Origin: Dendrophyllia cribrosa
Taxonomy: Eukaryota > Cnidaria > Anthozoa > Scleractinia > Dendrophylliidae
Direction: 5' to 3'
Length of the DNA stretch: 64,000 bases
Assembly: GCA_024195265.1 (NCBI GenBank)
Contig: JAJLRJ010000014.1
Coordinates: forward strand, 18,309,959-18,373,958
Positions 32,201 to 46,200 of the stretch are shown one piece after another. The notes under the pieces were generated by a model. That model made no database searches, was not told the origin of the DNA, and worked only from the letters and a program-made list of their open reading frames with translations. Every line of letters starts with the position of its first letter. The stretch's first letter is position 1. Position numbers and translations under genes: made by a program.

Positions 32201-35200
32201 AGGGTATTAAATTCTAGATCTGTATTGACTGCACGACAAAGAAAGAGCTTAAAATGAAAACAGAAAGAATGCAAATGTTGACAAACGAAAGAATAAGAAA
32301 GGCCTTCATAGTGGACGTGAGTTTGATGTGATTTTGAGTTAGCGCATAAAAAAGCCTAATTAGCGGTTAGTTCGTTTTCTTAGAAATAATCTAGATTAGA
32401 AAGAGATTAGAAATTAAGCGAGACATTTGCGTATTTCTTAGATACAAAAGTAAATATTTCACGGTATGTAACTTGTGCTCTGTGCCTTTAAGGGGGAGGG
32501 TAAACTCGTGACATGTTGTCATCGGCATCGCTTATAGCTTACGATTTTTCACATCAAAGCAGCGAGAGCCAAAACTGAAATAAATGAAAAATGACTAGGT
32601 ACAGGTGAGATTGTAACAGCCAAGACATTCACTTCTATAGAGAGTCACGTACATTTAGCGCCCGAGCTTTTAAATTATGAAAAAGTTGACTAACAACCGA
32701 GAAAGTGAAATAGTCGCGAACATGTGAATAAATCTATACAATACGGGTAATTATCTACCTGGCTCTTGCTTTAACCAATTCCTGTTTCCATGTTAACGCT
32801 TGCCAAGTTGATAAAAACTTTAAGCCAGGTGCAATCTGCGCGACGCTGTGTTCGGATTTTCCTAACGAATCCATCTAGTATAAACTCACAGCGATGTTAC
32901 AGCAAAGAGCTGTGCAGTCAATATTCCGTTCAAGCGCGCTACGAGTTGTCTCACGAACGGAAACAATGAAAATCTATGACAGTTTGTTTGCCAATAAAAG
33001 TAAAGAACATCTAACTAACTAATAATACAGGCGGGTTAAGTAGGCGGCGACATGTCTGTTTACTTGATTTTGAAAAAATCTGAGCAGGTGACAGGTTTTA
33101 TAACGCTGAAAGGATATTCACTCAAGTGCATTCCTATAGTTCTTAAAGTGTACGTCCCTTATTAAGCCGTTGGAATTAACTTAACGAATGAAAAGCCGTT
33201 ATAAACAGTTTTATTCTGAAAAGAACACGCATCTTTATCGGACATTCTAGATTCAAACCTTGATGTTGTTGAAAACCTCAAGTGGCCATTCAAATAAAAG
33301 TCGCCGTGCGCCTCTTCCCTGTTACGTACCCAGCGGATTTCCTTTTTCGACATCATCCAATTTTTACGTTGGCATTGCCAGGAAAGGGAAAATGGTTGTT
33401 TTGGCTTAGGAAATTCCCTTGTCTAGACCACGACGACAAACGGCATTACGCAAATTGGTTTTCCGTTTTGTTCTACCTCATATGCTCTTCATGTGTTAAA
33501 AGAAATTCAAAATTAGTTATCGTTTCGTCAAAGCTGGGGGTATTCACATCCGTAAGCTAATGCACCATAGCTGAAACCATTAGAAAAATATTCACCTTCA
33601 TCTGTTTTGTTTTCTTTTGTTTTCCGGTGATTTAGGGCGTGTGCGTACAGCGACAGCTATTCATAGCAATGTTTGTTTTAAATCTTCAACAAAATAACAG
33701 TTTAAACTAATGCAGCATTCAATAATTACTTTGGGAAAAATGCTTATTTTGCATTCTTTTCTAATAGTCCGTAGTTCTAATAATTTCACGGCTTTGTCAA
33801 CTGATCGGGCTTTCAAACTTTGCATTCATTGTTTATTATCCCTTCGGATGATTCCAAAATGTTCGGTATGAACCTTTCACTTGTGGGGTCGCAGAAGTGC
33901 GTCTAACGTATGACTTTTGAATTTGTAAATGAAACCTTCAAAGGTATGACTTGCAAATTACGTTACCGAGCAGTACTTTCTTATGGTGTTAATTGTTTAT
34001 TATGCTGTACAAAGTGGTTCTAACTTTTGAGTCTGTGGAAGAAATCCTTAAGTGTCAGACCATTTAAATGAAAGCTGTTGAACAGTATCGAAGCAGTACC
34101 TCCCTGTTTTGCTCTTTCTTTCACCGTATTTTGCAAGATAAAAATAACGGAGATTTTTTTTTTCAGTTTTAGTTTATTGTTGAACTTACCTTGACAAAAA
34201 TGAGGAACCAATGGCTGCTTCATCCGGCTTCACATACACCATCCCACTCCGGTCACCCGTATCCATGGTGACGCCCATTTGAAGGCGCTGCTTGTCCGCC
34301 CGTCGACTTAGCTGGTCAGCGTTTGGCCCCACCATGTATCCGGGAATGTTATAATAGGCGAGGAACTGTGATTCCTCCAGGGTGTTCACCATGGCAACAG
34401 CCTCCCTCTTGAGCTGGTTCAGATCCGTGCAACACACTTCACACTGATCATTTTTCCATGACTTCATCTGGGTTTCTGGAATGCGAATTTGATCGAAGAT
34501 TCTTGCAGCGAGAGAACCCTGCAAGAGAAATCACAAATATTTAGGGCAACTATTTTATCACGACAAGCACTAAAGTGAACCTGTAATGATGGGAGTGAGC
34601 CAATTCTCCACTTTAGAAACGAGAAGGAAACTGGGCCGAGTGAACTTTCGCAACGACTTCTGGGACTGTTACTGTGGACAGAGACAAAAGAAGCGTCCCC
34701 TGTAACGATCCCAGAAGTCGTTGCGAAAGTTCACTCGGCCCAGTTTCCTGATTCCGACGGATTTCAATGCGTTTTCGTCCCCAGTGCCTTCTCCGTTTTC
34801 AAAATGGCGGGTCGGGCTGAGATACCCCTAGACAACAAAACACTCTAAGAATCGTGGAGTATGTTGTCACGTGACACACGAGGATATTGCGTTTCCGAAA
34901 GTTATCGTGTCCAGGTGTTTCTACGCCCGCCTCGCCATTTTGAAAGCGAGAAGGTCATGGGGACGAGATGGAATCCAGATGCACAGTCCGACCACACACC
35001 TCGCAGGTGAACCTGTATTGCACATGCGTATGGCGAAAATACGCTTGGCGTTCCGCGACGCAGAGTTACCGTCACCCATCAGTCCTATCGTAAAGTTACG
35101 TTATCAAAATGACGCTGCAAACTGCTCGAGTTAGCAAAAAGGAAGAGAATGACTCATTCATCTATTTCTGGAGCGGAAGACTGAAACCAAGTGCCACAGC

Positions 35201-38200
35201 GTTAAACGATTACGTAAAACTTGAAAACATGAATTTTTGTACCTTAAGAGCATTTTCAAGAGCTAAAAATTCCACCAAGGGTTCACTCAACAACTACTCT
35301 GATTACTGGAATATAAAATGCAATTTAAGCTTGGACCGCCGTGCAATTTATGCAAAGCTTCATACGAGTGGATAATTGTCATAGGCGGGAACTCGTGTCA
35401 AAATACTTCGTTTAACAACAAACGCGGGCGATGCAAATGCTTCGTAATTAAGGGAACTGAAATTTGTCTTTACGGAATTTGCCATCACCTGCTAATGAAG
35501 CATGGAATCGAGTTTTACGCTATCAACGACAATATCAAGTGTGTGAGTATTTCAAGCTATCTTCGTTTATTTTCGTCCAAAATATCGCGTGACAAATTAA
35601 AAAATCTTGGCTGATACTGGTGTTGTTGATTTAGTCTCAAGCAAGCATCACTAATAGCCGGAAAGAAGTGAGGTAATCGACACGCGAGTGAACACAAATT
35701 CGGTTATTAATCATGATCTTGAGTGATATGCCTCGTACATTCCTGAAGAAGAAATTAATCTAAATATTTAAGCTCTCAGACTGAAGCGTTTCCCTTTTGA
35801 CAAAATCGTTCATTGTTGGTGCGCGCACTCAAAAATGTCTTCTTTTATTGGACAATTATTAGTGTAACTTGTCACCGACGACTCTAAGAATCTGTTTTAC
35901 TTTAAGGGTGGTTACATAACTTTTAAAATGTTACATGTCTGTTGCAATAGTTGGCGAAAGTTCTGTTATCTGCCAAATCACTGAAAGAAATGATGATAGA
36001 CATGTTTCTAGCTATATTATTTTTTTAAACAGCATCTGGACTATATTTTGCAGTACAAAACAAGAGCACAATTCTGTGTCTAACAACCCTTTCACTCCCA
36101 GAGTCAATTATAGAGACACGTAGTGTACATGTAGTTCTAACTTTTGATTCTGTGGACGAAATCCCATGATGTGACCATTCAAATGAAATCTTTTTGAGAG
36201 TACTTTTGCATGGTGCCATTTGTTTTTCAATATTTTACAAAATGTAATTTGGGATTTTTTTTTTCATTTTAATTTTGGCACTCTTGGGAGCTAAAAGTTT
36301 AAACTGAGGGGATTTCAAAGACTTGATAATAGCTTGTTTGTAGTGAAACAAACCGGCGAAGACAACCAGCCAAAACACCAAAAAGTTAAGGGTGTTTTCA
36401 ACCTGTTATTTTGACTAGTCTTGGAGTAGATTTTACCCTAACAATACAAATTAAAATATTTGAGGTTTTATTTGCCCCAAACGTCACTTCAGAAGTTAAC
36501 AGGCTGGAGTGCAAAAGGGCATTGTAAAAAATATCAAATATGATATTTTCGCTAAAGTATTTTACCTCTTTTTCTCGTCTACTCCTTCTTGTGCTAGAGC
36601 CATGCGATGTCTCTACTTCTTGATTCACAGTCATGACTAACGCTCATGCAAAGTGCTGTGGCGTGTTTTTATAACATTTCTTGCCCTAACAATTATTTCG
36701 ACACGCATGAAACGTTTACACACGCAAGCTTTGCACGCTCCATTTACTATCTATGGCTTGAGTCATTTTACTCGAGTATTGATGTCACAAGAAATTAATC
36801 ATGTCTTCGGACAAGGTGTCAGCGAACTACTTCGCTTAATTATCGGCGAATCGAGCATGAGAGTTGAAAATACTGGTTAATTTTAACACCCCCTGAGGAC
36901 TATTAAGGAACCCACCATTTTGGTTTCTATGTTTAGTATAATATCGAGGGAGTGTCCAGTCCAACCTCATTTAATTGTAAAGTTATCAAGACATCTATAA
37001 ATGACGTACATAGCAAAATCGCTTTTATGATTAAGAATGAAAACAATTGCCCTCAAGGATGTTTATAGTAAATTCACTGGTGCAATTATAACACGTGTAC
37101 TAGACATACCTTGACTTTTTCATAAAAATGCTAGTTAAAACTAATAGATTGATTATTTTACCTTTTTTTCTTTTTCCCTTATTTCTTAGTTATGTTTGAA
37201 TGGTGAATTAGATAGGTGGATTCGAGAACTCTTGTGAATGAAACGACCGTTATACAACGTTGTCGTTGTTGTAAGAAACCGCAAAGTCAACAAACTTATT
37301 CTTTCGCTGCGTTTCGCTTCAAATCAACAAGCTTTGCTATTGTTTGCAGACAATAAACTACACTTGCAAGATTTCATGTGAAAAAACCGCGGCCAAAGTT
37401 AATTTTAGGACCCTATCACTGTATTTCCGTTCCATTTGTCAAAACAAAAAAATTTCTTTGCCCAAACCACTGTATAAACTGGATTATAGATAACGCCGTA
37501 AAATCCCGTGAATGCCTGACTTACTAGCTCAAGATCTTAACCTTTTCTGTCCCGTTTCAAGTGCTTCCAAGTTCAAAAGAAACGAGAAAAGTACTTCTCA
37601 TTAGCTTTCATTCTCAAACACAAACGGACCCAAACGTAAGAACCACCTTGTACAACGTACCAGACTGCAAATCACAAGAAAGACAAGAAAGTCTAGATTC
37701 CCGGTGTGACACCGATCATTTAGTCCGAGCTGGCAATCGGGAGATTGGAACCAAAACAAGTGACGTAGAAGGATATAGCGAGAATTGTCGAGGTTACCTG
37801 CGTTTGAAAAACCGTCTGAGACTTGAAGAACAATCCTGTTTAGTTTAAAATTGTTAAACTGCAGTCAGTTCAAATTCACCACTGAGATGTAGGTAGCAAA
37901 GGCCGATGACCTGCGTGCTGCTTGTGATGGCATGGTCGTGCTTATTTCCTGACCGGACTTAAATTTCTGTATTTGAACTGCGTAGCTCATGATCAACGAA
38001 CAACATCTAATAAGTGGTCTTACAACGTAAGCACGTTTAACTGGATTACGCTTGAAAGGCGGATTTAACGCTTGAAATCTTCATTTTGTTAAGATAATCT
38101 AAGGGGGAGCAGTGGATACGAAAACACTTGACAAACACAGGAACCTTTTATTACGACCTTTTGTGAAACTGTCAGTCAAAATTGCACGCACGAAAAAAGC

Positions 38201-39932
38201 AATCAAAATCTCGCTGGCGTCAAGAGAGACAGCTGAAAACACTTTTAGCCTACGGGAACAATCACTCGCGCCCAATTACTCAGACATTTCTTTAAGCCCA
38301 GATTGGACTCTTTCATTACCACGATACTATCCAAGAAATGTGCTGCCAACTATTAAGCCTGTTGATGAAGTTCTTATTTCATGCACCATTGTTATTTCCC
38401 CAAGTTCTCTTGAGCATGCAATACTTTCTTCAAGTGTCGTGTGTTCAAGTTCCAATAATTCCCAAGAGTAGATCATTAGAAAAAATTGTCAAAACCTTGG
38501 CCTTTTTAGGTTATGAAAGGTTAAGCGCCAACGAGAAGCGAAACGTGCGTAACTGCAGAGAACCAACGACGCTAAAGCTATCAAATTCAGTTTAAATGTT
38601 TATAACGTGCGTCATTTTTGCTTTACGACTTCGAACGCGACAATGGATCAATCAGTATTCGCAAAGAAAACCATGATAAATTTACACCTGTTGGCTGGAT
38701 GGAAAATCAGTTGAACATAGTAACTTATTTTGCCTGCAAGGCTAAGTGGACGTTCCTCTGAGCAACGCAGTTTTTATGGTTTTTGCAACCAGCTCGTCGA
38801 CTGTTTAATACTAAAAACCAGACGCTTGATAACGAATTTACGTATCCACAGGTAGCCATCCTGGCTACACGTTTCCAATGAAAGAGACATTTTAACCTTT
38901 AACTCCCAAGAGTGCCAACGATCATAATTTAAGAATATTCCCAAATTTTGTTTTGTAAAATATTGAAAAACAAATGGTGCCTTGCAAAAGTACTGCTGAA
39001 GAGGTTTCATTTGAATGGTCACACCATAGGGTTTCGTTAACCGACTCAAAAGTTAGACTCCTACACAACATGTCTACATAATTGACTATAGGAGTGATAG
39101 GGTTAAACGTTCGTCATTTTTCTATTGCATAAATGACGCAGGGATACTTAGTTGCGAATGATTTATAGTAGCATGTGCACATTAGGTCCTTTCAAGGTAT
39201 TTTTTTAAATCCCGAAATATCCTGTTCAACGACGTCCGCCTTTTTAACTTGAACAATTTCTTGTTTGCGATTAACAGTATTTGTTTGCATGGTAGCCATG
39301 GCAACTTGGCCTCTGGGCTAATCATTGAAATCGTATCCTGCATAATGGGAGTGTGAGTACTTCATCTTTCGGATAGCATCTGTGCCAAAAGATTTCGAAT
39401 TTCATACAACAACGAAAATCCTGTAAAAGATAATTATATACCATCTAAGCCCGCAAAATAAAACAGTTCTTAGTATGCGGAAGTATCATTTTCAAATTGT
39501 ATTCTCGCATTCACTTGTCAGGGGTGTATCCAGTCTTTTTGCAAGGGGTGTTCCATCTCTTCCGAAATCAGTCACTCAAAAACAGTCCAGTTACACGGGC
39601 ATTCATGTCACGTCCAGGAAGGAAACATCTTGTTGAAACACTGCAGAGGTCCGGCTAGTGTTTCCAGCTAACGTCACACACCGGCGTGATCTCTTTGTCA
39701 TTAAATAAATTTACACGAAGTTCTTGTGTGTTACCTTTTTACTTTTAGGGTCAATTATGGAGACATGTAGTGTAGTTCTAACTTTTGAGACTGGACGAAA
39801 TCCTATGATGTGACCATCCAAATGAAACCTCTTAGGTAGTACTTTTGTATGGTGCCATTTGTTTTTCAATGGTGTACAAAATGAAATTTGGAGTTAAGTC
39901 ATTCATTCATTTATTTTGCCATTAACCACATG

Positions 39933-39998
<66 letters not shown>

Positions 39999-40242
39999 GT
40001 AATTAATTCTAATTCATTCATTCTACATTAACCTTTTCAAGCTACGAGATCGCACTTTACGAGAGTGATCCTCTGTCTTCGACAAGGCATACAGCATTGT
40101 TTGAGAGACCTGTCACATATACAGCAGTTTGCAAAAATTTTGAACCCCCCCAAAATATATCATTATATCCCTGCTCTCTAACAATGCTATATATCTGGAG
40201 ATAATGATATATTTTGGGGGTTTCAAAATTTTTGCAAACTGC

Positions 40243-40283
<41 letters not shown>

Positions 40284-43200
40284 GTTAAAGTGAGAACAGA
40301 AATTTTCACAACAAAGATTATGAGTGAAAAAGTGCCTCAGCCGGGAGTTGAACCCGGGTCTCCTGATGACCGGACAGATGCCTTAACCACTAGGCCACTG
40401 AGACAACCACACTTACACAAACACAAACAACACATTTGTGGCTTCATAGTGGAAAGCTCTTGGGAGAAATTTACACAAATTCTGCAATTAGGATCGCGTC
40501 ACTTTACCCAGTCGTTCAGCGATTCACAGTCCACTCCCCAAGGAAATTAAATTATATATATATATAATAATATATATTATATATTATTATATATATATAT
40601 AATAATAATAATAATAATACAATACACTAGAAATGTATGAACTTAAAGACGATAGACTACAAAAAGTTTAAGGTGGTATTGACAAGGAAGCCTATATAGA
40701 AGCCGAGGGCTTATGAACTATAGGCTTCCTGACAATGGGTTACTGTACGTTCATGGCAGTTTATGCTAATATGATCTTATAAGATCAAGCTTATTTGTAT
40801 TAAGATTGCTATGGATTCATTGATCAGCTATAAGATGTTGACCATTCATATCCCTATCTAGACCTCCTTACAGTAGCCACGCACCTCTTCAGAACCTCTA
40901 ATTTCATTGGACCTGGTTATCACGCACTTGTATTGTTTTTAGGTCTAGGGTCCATTGTTCTGTTGTTTGTTCTATTGTTTTCTTAGCCAATCTTGTGAGG
41001 CGTTCCGAGAGGTGCGTACCGCCGAGGGCTTATGAACTATAGGCTTCCTGACAATGGGTTACTGTACGTTCATGGCAGTTTATGCTAATATGATCTTATA
41101 AGATCAAGCTTATTTGTATTAAGATTGCTATGGATTCATTGATCAGCTATAAGATGTTGACCATTCATATCCCTATCTAGACCTCCTTACCAAACCAATG
41201 CATTGTTAAGAGGAAATCATTACCTTGGGCATAATTTCATGATGCTGCCCATTTTAGATTTTCAGAAACATTACACCACAGGGAGCCTGCAAAAACTGTG
41301 AACTGTGATCGTCTGCATTTCCAAATGATTGTAAAGGAAATCTATAGGACCTATAGGAATTCCGAAATGTCGCATTATCGTAAAATACTGCGAAGGATAT
41401 GTACCATAATGGTATACATTACGATATACATATAAGGATATGTATATCGTCGGCCTCGCGACTGAAAACGACGAATCAGTTTAAAAACGACTGAAACAGT
41501 GTGACTACAGTTACAAGCCGGCTTCCGGCAGCGGATCGTCCGAGCTTTGATTGCTGGATTTCTCGATATTATTCGGTTGTTGCGCATCGAGTTTTGGATG
41601 GATTTCGAATTGAATAGCACGAACCACGCCTATTCAACTTGTCTGGTGCGCGGTTTTCAAGCTAGCCTGTTCCGGGCGTTTAGATTGTGGGGAGCAACGA
41701 AAACCGGCGCGCGGCGCTATAGGGTCGGCAAGAGGGAAAACAGGGAGAGAGGCTCCCATCGTTTTTTCTCTTGCGCCCGATTTTTCTTTCACGCGCCACA
41801 AACTTAACGCCTGGAACAGGCTATTTTGAAGCTGGGCGATGGGAAATTCTGGGCAAAAATCGGCTCGACGCTGGGCCGGTCCGACAGCCACCTTTTCTCC
41901 CTTGTCTCTGAACTATATGCAGAGATAAACGGCGGAAGCAAAATCCTTCAAATCGCCAAAATTCCTCGTTTTCAGCCGCAAGGAATGACAATACACAACA
42001 GTCTTTGCAATATTTTCAATAATATGAACGGTCACACAATTTGTTTGGGAGTCCTGTGGAATAACGTACATAACAAAAAATGTCAGCAGGATCGGTATTA
42101 ACAGCAAGGAAATATGTGTTTTTAAGGATGGTATCACACTGTTAAAAATTGATTTTACCTCTGTGTCGCATGAATCGACTAGCATCTCTGGAATTGTGCT
42201 CAAATGACAGATATCCATTAAGAAATACCATAAACTCCTTCGAGATGTTGCTGGAAAATGGATTTTCAGTCGGAAGCAAGAAAATACTTTTATAAAATCT
42301 TTGATAAGAAAGAGAAGTAACTTTTTTCTTTCGAGTTGTACGTTGGTTCCAAATCACGCATCTGTACAATCGAAATTCGTGTTCATCGAATTAAGTTCAT
42401 CGCTTAAAAGAATCTATAATTAACAGATCTAAAAAAGGTATTAGATAAAAGTGTCTCTTTGTTATGCAAAGTAAACTATTCAATTTAACAAAGAAAAACT
42501 TTTGTAAAATGGAACAAGAATTTTATCTTTGGTTCCAACCGGATATGAAGTGAATATGTCAATCTATGGTTAAGTTGATTTTTTTCATTGCCAAGAGTAC
42601 CTATACCCGGAATGTTACATTGAAAATTTTGCGAAATATTGAGAAAAACGGCATCGTAGGAAAAAAATGCTAAATAGCTTTCATTTGAATGGTCACACTT
42701 TAGGATTTCATCCACAGTCTCAGAAGTTAGAACCACCTTGTACAGCATAATAAACGGTACCACAGGAAAGTACTGATCAATAGCTCATTACTTGAATGTT
42801 CACAGTTTACTGAGGATTTCATCGATAGACTCAAAAGTTAGAATCCCCTTATGTAGCATAATAAACAGTGCTACAGGAAATTATTGCTGAATAGCTTTCA
42901 TTTGAATGGTCACACTTTAAGATTTTCACAAAATAAAGGTCCAAACACGTTATAGGAATGTTGTGACCTCACAAAACTTGTTTCGGAAATGAAATGTTTG
43001 AGAACAACTTGATTCCAAAATTTGGAGATAATGCTAAAATTAGATTTCGTTTTCGTAGAAAAAAAATGCTTTCAACAGCATAAACAAACGATTTTTTAGA
43101 GTTGCATTCCTCTTCTGAAACAAACCGTTCGCTTAATTTGAATAAAATTTGCATTTTCAACAGCCCAAATAAAGCAACAACTTAATTAATAACGTATTTT

Positions 43201-46200
43201 TTGTGTGTAAATGTTTAGACTTTGCCATAGAAACGAAAAACAAAATATCTTATAAATATAATGTTAAGTTAAATTAATTATCGGACCGAGGAGAAAAGGA
43301 ATGCTAACTGACAACAACTGCATGTAACTGTGTAACATTTCTGTTCCGAATACACGAGGTTTACACAGTAAAATATATTTTGTTTATTTTTCAGATTGAA
43401 TAGTAAATATCGATAATTATCTAGGCCTACTATGGAATAACAGATGAAACTGATAGCAATGTTTTACACACGTGGAATGCTTAATACCTTTTACGCCCCC
43501 ATTTGAAAGATCGATTACTCGCTTCATGTAATTGACGTTTAAGAGTGCTGAAAAATCAAAGTTCAAGAACAATCCCAAATTTCATTTTGTAAAATATTGA
43601 AAAACAAATGGTACCATGCAAAAATACTGCCGAAAAGGTTTCATTTGAATGGTCACACCATAGGATTTCGCCGGGTAGACTCAAAAGTTAAAACTACACT
43701 ACATACATGAATTGACTCTGGGAGTGAAAGGCGTTAACTGAAATAGAAATTTCGTACAAGATAGCTAAATTCTGAAGGAGTTAGAGATTCACGCCGAATT
43801 AAATAAAAGCTAGATACTTTTCTTTTGGTATCAAACAAAATGGTACTGTTCTGAAAAATTATTGAGCTGCGCTAAAAATACAGTGGACGCACTATCGCCA
43901 ATTCTAATATCGATGAAAAAAGTAGTTAACACACGGACAGTTTTTTAGATTTATTTAATACATATAGATGACTAAATGTATCGATTGGAAAGCATTAACC
44001 CAGTATTGCTTAATTATTCAAATTAAGCCTGAAATAAGCTTAAATGTGCGTCACAGTGCTACCTTATTCTCTCACTTCTATCTATAAGGAAATTTTAAAC
44101 TGGAACATGCTGAGATTTCCATTCCATTTCGCTAAGATTTCCATTCCATTTCGCTAAGATCGAGAGTTCAATTCATTTCTTACGATGTCAGTTTGGAAAA
44201 TTTGTTGATTTTCCAATAGACCTTGTAAATCTAAGAAGAAATCAATAGATGCTAACAGAGCTTAATCATCCCCCTTATAGATTCAAACCGTTCATTTCGT
44301 TTAACTCTATATCTTTATGATTTGAGGCTACAGCTGAAATTCTTAAGTGTGACGGTTAAATGAAAGCTATCGGATTAGTATTCAACTGTTGTTGTGTTGG
44401 CGTACGTTCTTTCTTGTTTCTTCTTAAGTCGAAGTGTTGGAAAATTTGCCGCCGTTTAATTTTCGTTTTGTCCCACCAAAAACAAAATCGTCGACTAACA
44501 CTAAAAGCATAGTTGTTGCGCTGTTAAGCGTGTCGAGATCTAAATTGAAATATCACGAAAACAAGAGAGGCTTTTTCAAGCTATACAAAGAACAGGAAAA
44601 AGCAAAGCGCCAGGGCCGTTTTCCAATTAGCAGCAATTAGACTGATGGGCTACAAAGTCTTTGCTGTTAAATAATAAAACAAGTCATTGCAAGTGTGGGT
44701 GTTTTCTTGTTTCCCTAATTGCGAAAAGGTGTTTTCTTGTTTTACTGTATCGACTGCGGTAAACCATGAACTTTCTTTTCAATTCCATTGAATAAACTAC
44801 AGTAGCGTGTTTATAAGCGTGATTAGCTACATGCAACGGAACAATCGAGCTGCTTTCAGCCACACCCGGTCAAATGTGTGGAAATTAAGGGTCAAAATGT
44901 CAGCTGTTGTGGTTAATCTTCTGATCACGATACCAGGACTCCTGCTCAAAACATCATTTCTAATTCTCTCAGAAGGATGCCATACGTTTCGTTTAAGGTT
45001 ACCAGAGTTTATCATGAAATTGGTGATGTTTTCATTCACTCCACCTGTCTTCTTATAAACGCATTGATATCGCAAGAAGAATCTATTTGTTGATCAAACA
45101 CACCTCTAGCCTCAAAGAATTGCACAGGAAACCCTCAAATGCAAAAATACAGCAACCGCAAATTAGGCAACTTTGTATTCGGGACGGATGGTTTAATATT
45201 ATTATCAAAACACTTTATCTTGAGCGATAGGAGGTCTTTATAGGCAACTTTAGCGGAAGATTCGTGACGCCTTCATTGTCTAGCTAAAACACAAACATCA
45301 TAAGACGGTTAGCTTTTACAAAGAAGCTGAACTATGCTCAATATGCAATGTTCAATTCAGATAGGCAAGTATATGAGTTATTATGTTGCCCTTTCCGACA
45401 ATACGGCGCCAGTATCCAGCAATGCGTTTTGTCTTCATTATAATAATTTATCGAGACCGGTCTATACATGTGGCGATATACAATAACTATATACCGCCGC
45501 GTATACTGCCCGAACATTCCGGTGACGACGTTTAAAAATGCTTAGTTTTGCGAAAAATATTTTTATTCCCTTGAAAAGATTCGATAAAGTACAATTATTC
45601 GATAACAATTGAATTAAAAAAACTATGAATGTTTCCGCGCGTTTATGGCCATGTTAGCGATATTCTTCTGAAAAGGCACGGTTATATCTTTTGATATAAG
45701 TGATGTCCCACTGTGTATCATGATTTCAACATTTCTACATTGTAAATAATGACTGCGAAGTTCCGAAACCATGTTATATGTTAGTCTATGCTAATTGCAA
45801 CTGCCTGAGTTCTTTATTTTTCTATGAATTTGCTACAAAGAACTCATAAAACAACCGACACAGACACACAAAAAAATCTAATTTTATAATCTCCGGCCAA
45901 AAAAAATACTTTTGTGCAATAAATCAGTAACTGAAACGTTGTGTCCTCTCTCAAACAAAAACTCTAAAATTGAAGCAAAAATAAAACGGAGAATTTACTC
46001 GCACAATTTTGACTATGGAAACTTGAAACCAACCACTCTAGTTAATATCTAATGGAAAATTTACCGACTTCCTTAAAAGTTTAGCCAAGGAGAAGGTCAT
46101 TGCATTAATCCATTAGTGTAAAGAAAAACCTTTTTTGCATATACCAACGAATGGCAATTTTCGCCTCCGACTTAAAAGGAAGTAATGTTTCCACTCCGGC

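Noticed and set aside
37561..38471. Two plus-strand open frames (95 and 119 aa) inside KIF26-like intron 1
   Set aside because: Protein-like composition, but no recognisable family, splice context or repeat-free support; frames of this length are expected by chance in 64 kb.
40334..40404. Functional tRNA gene
   Set aside because: Acceptor and T arms look good, but the anticodon stem is mismatched and position 33 is not T.
44434..44640. 68 aa plus-strand frame with a basic C-terminus
   Set aside because: No family recognised, no flanking exon signals, located in intron 1 of the opposite-strand gene.
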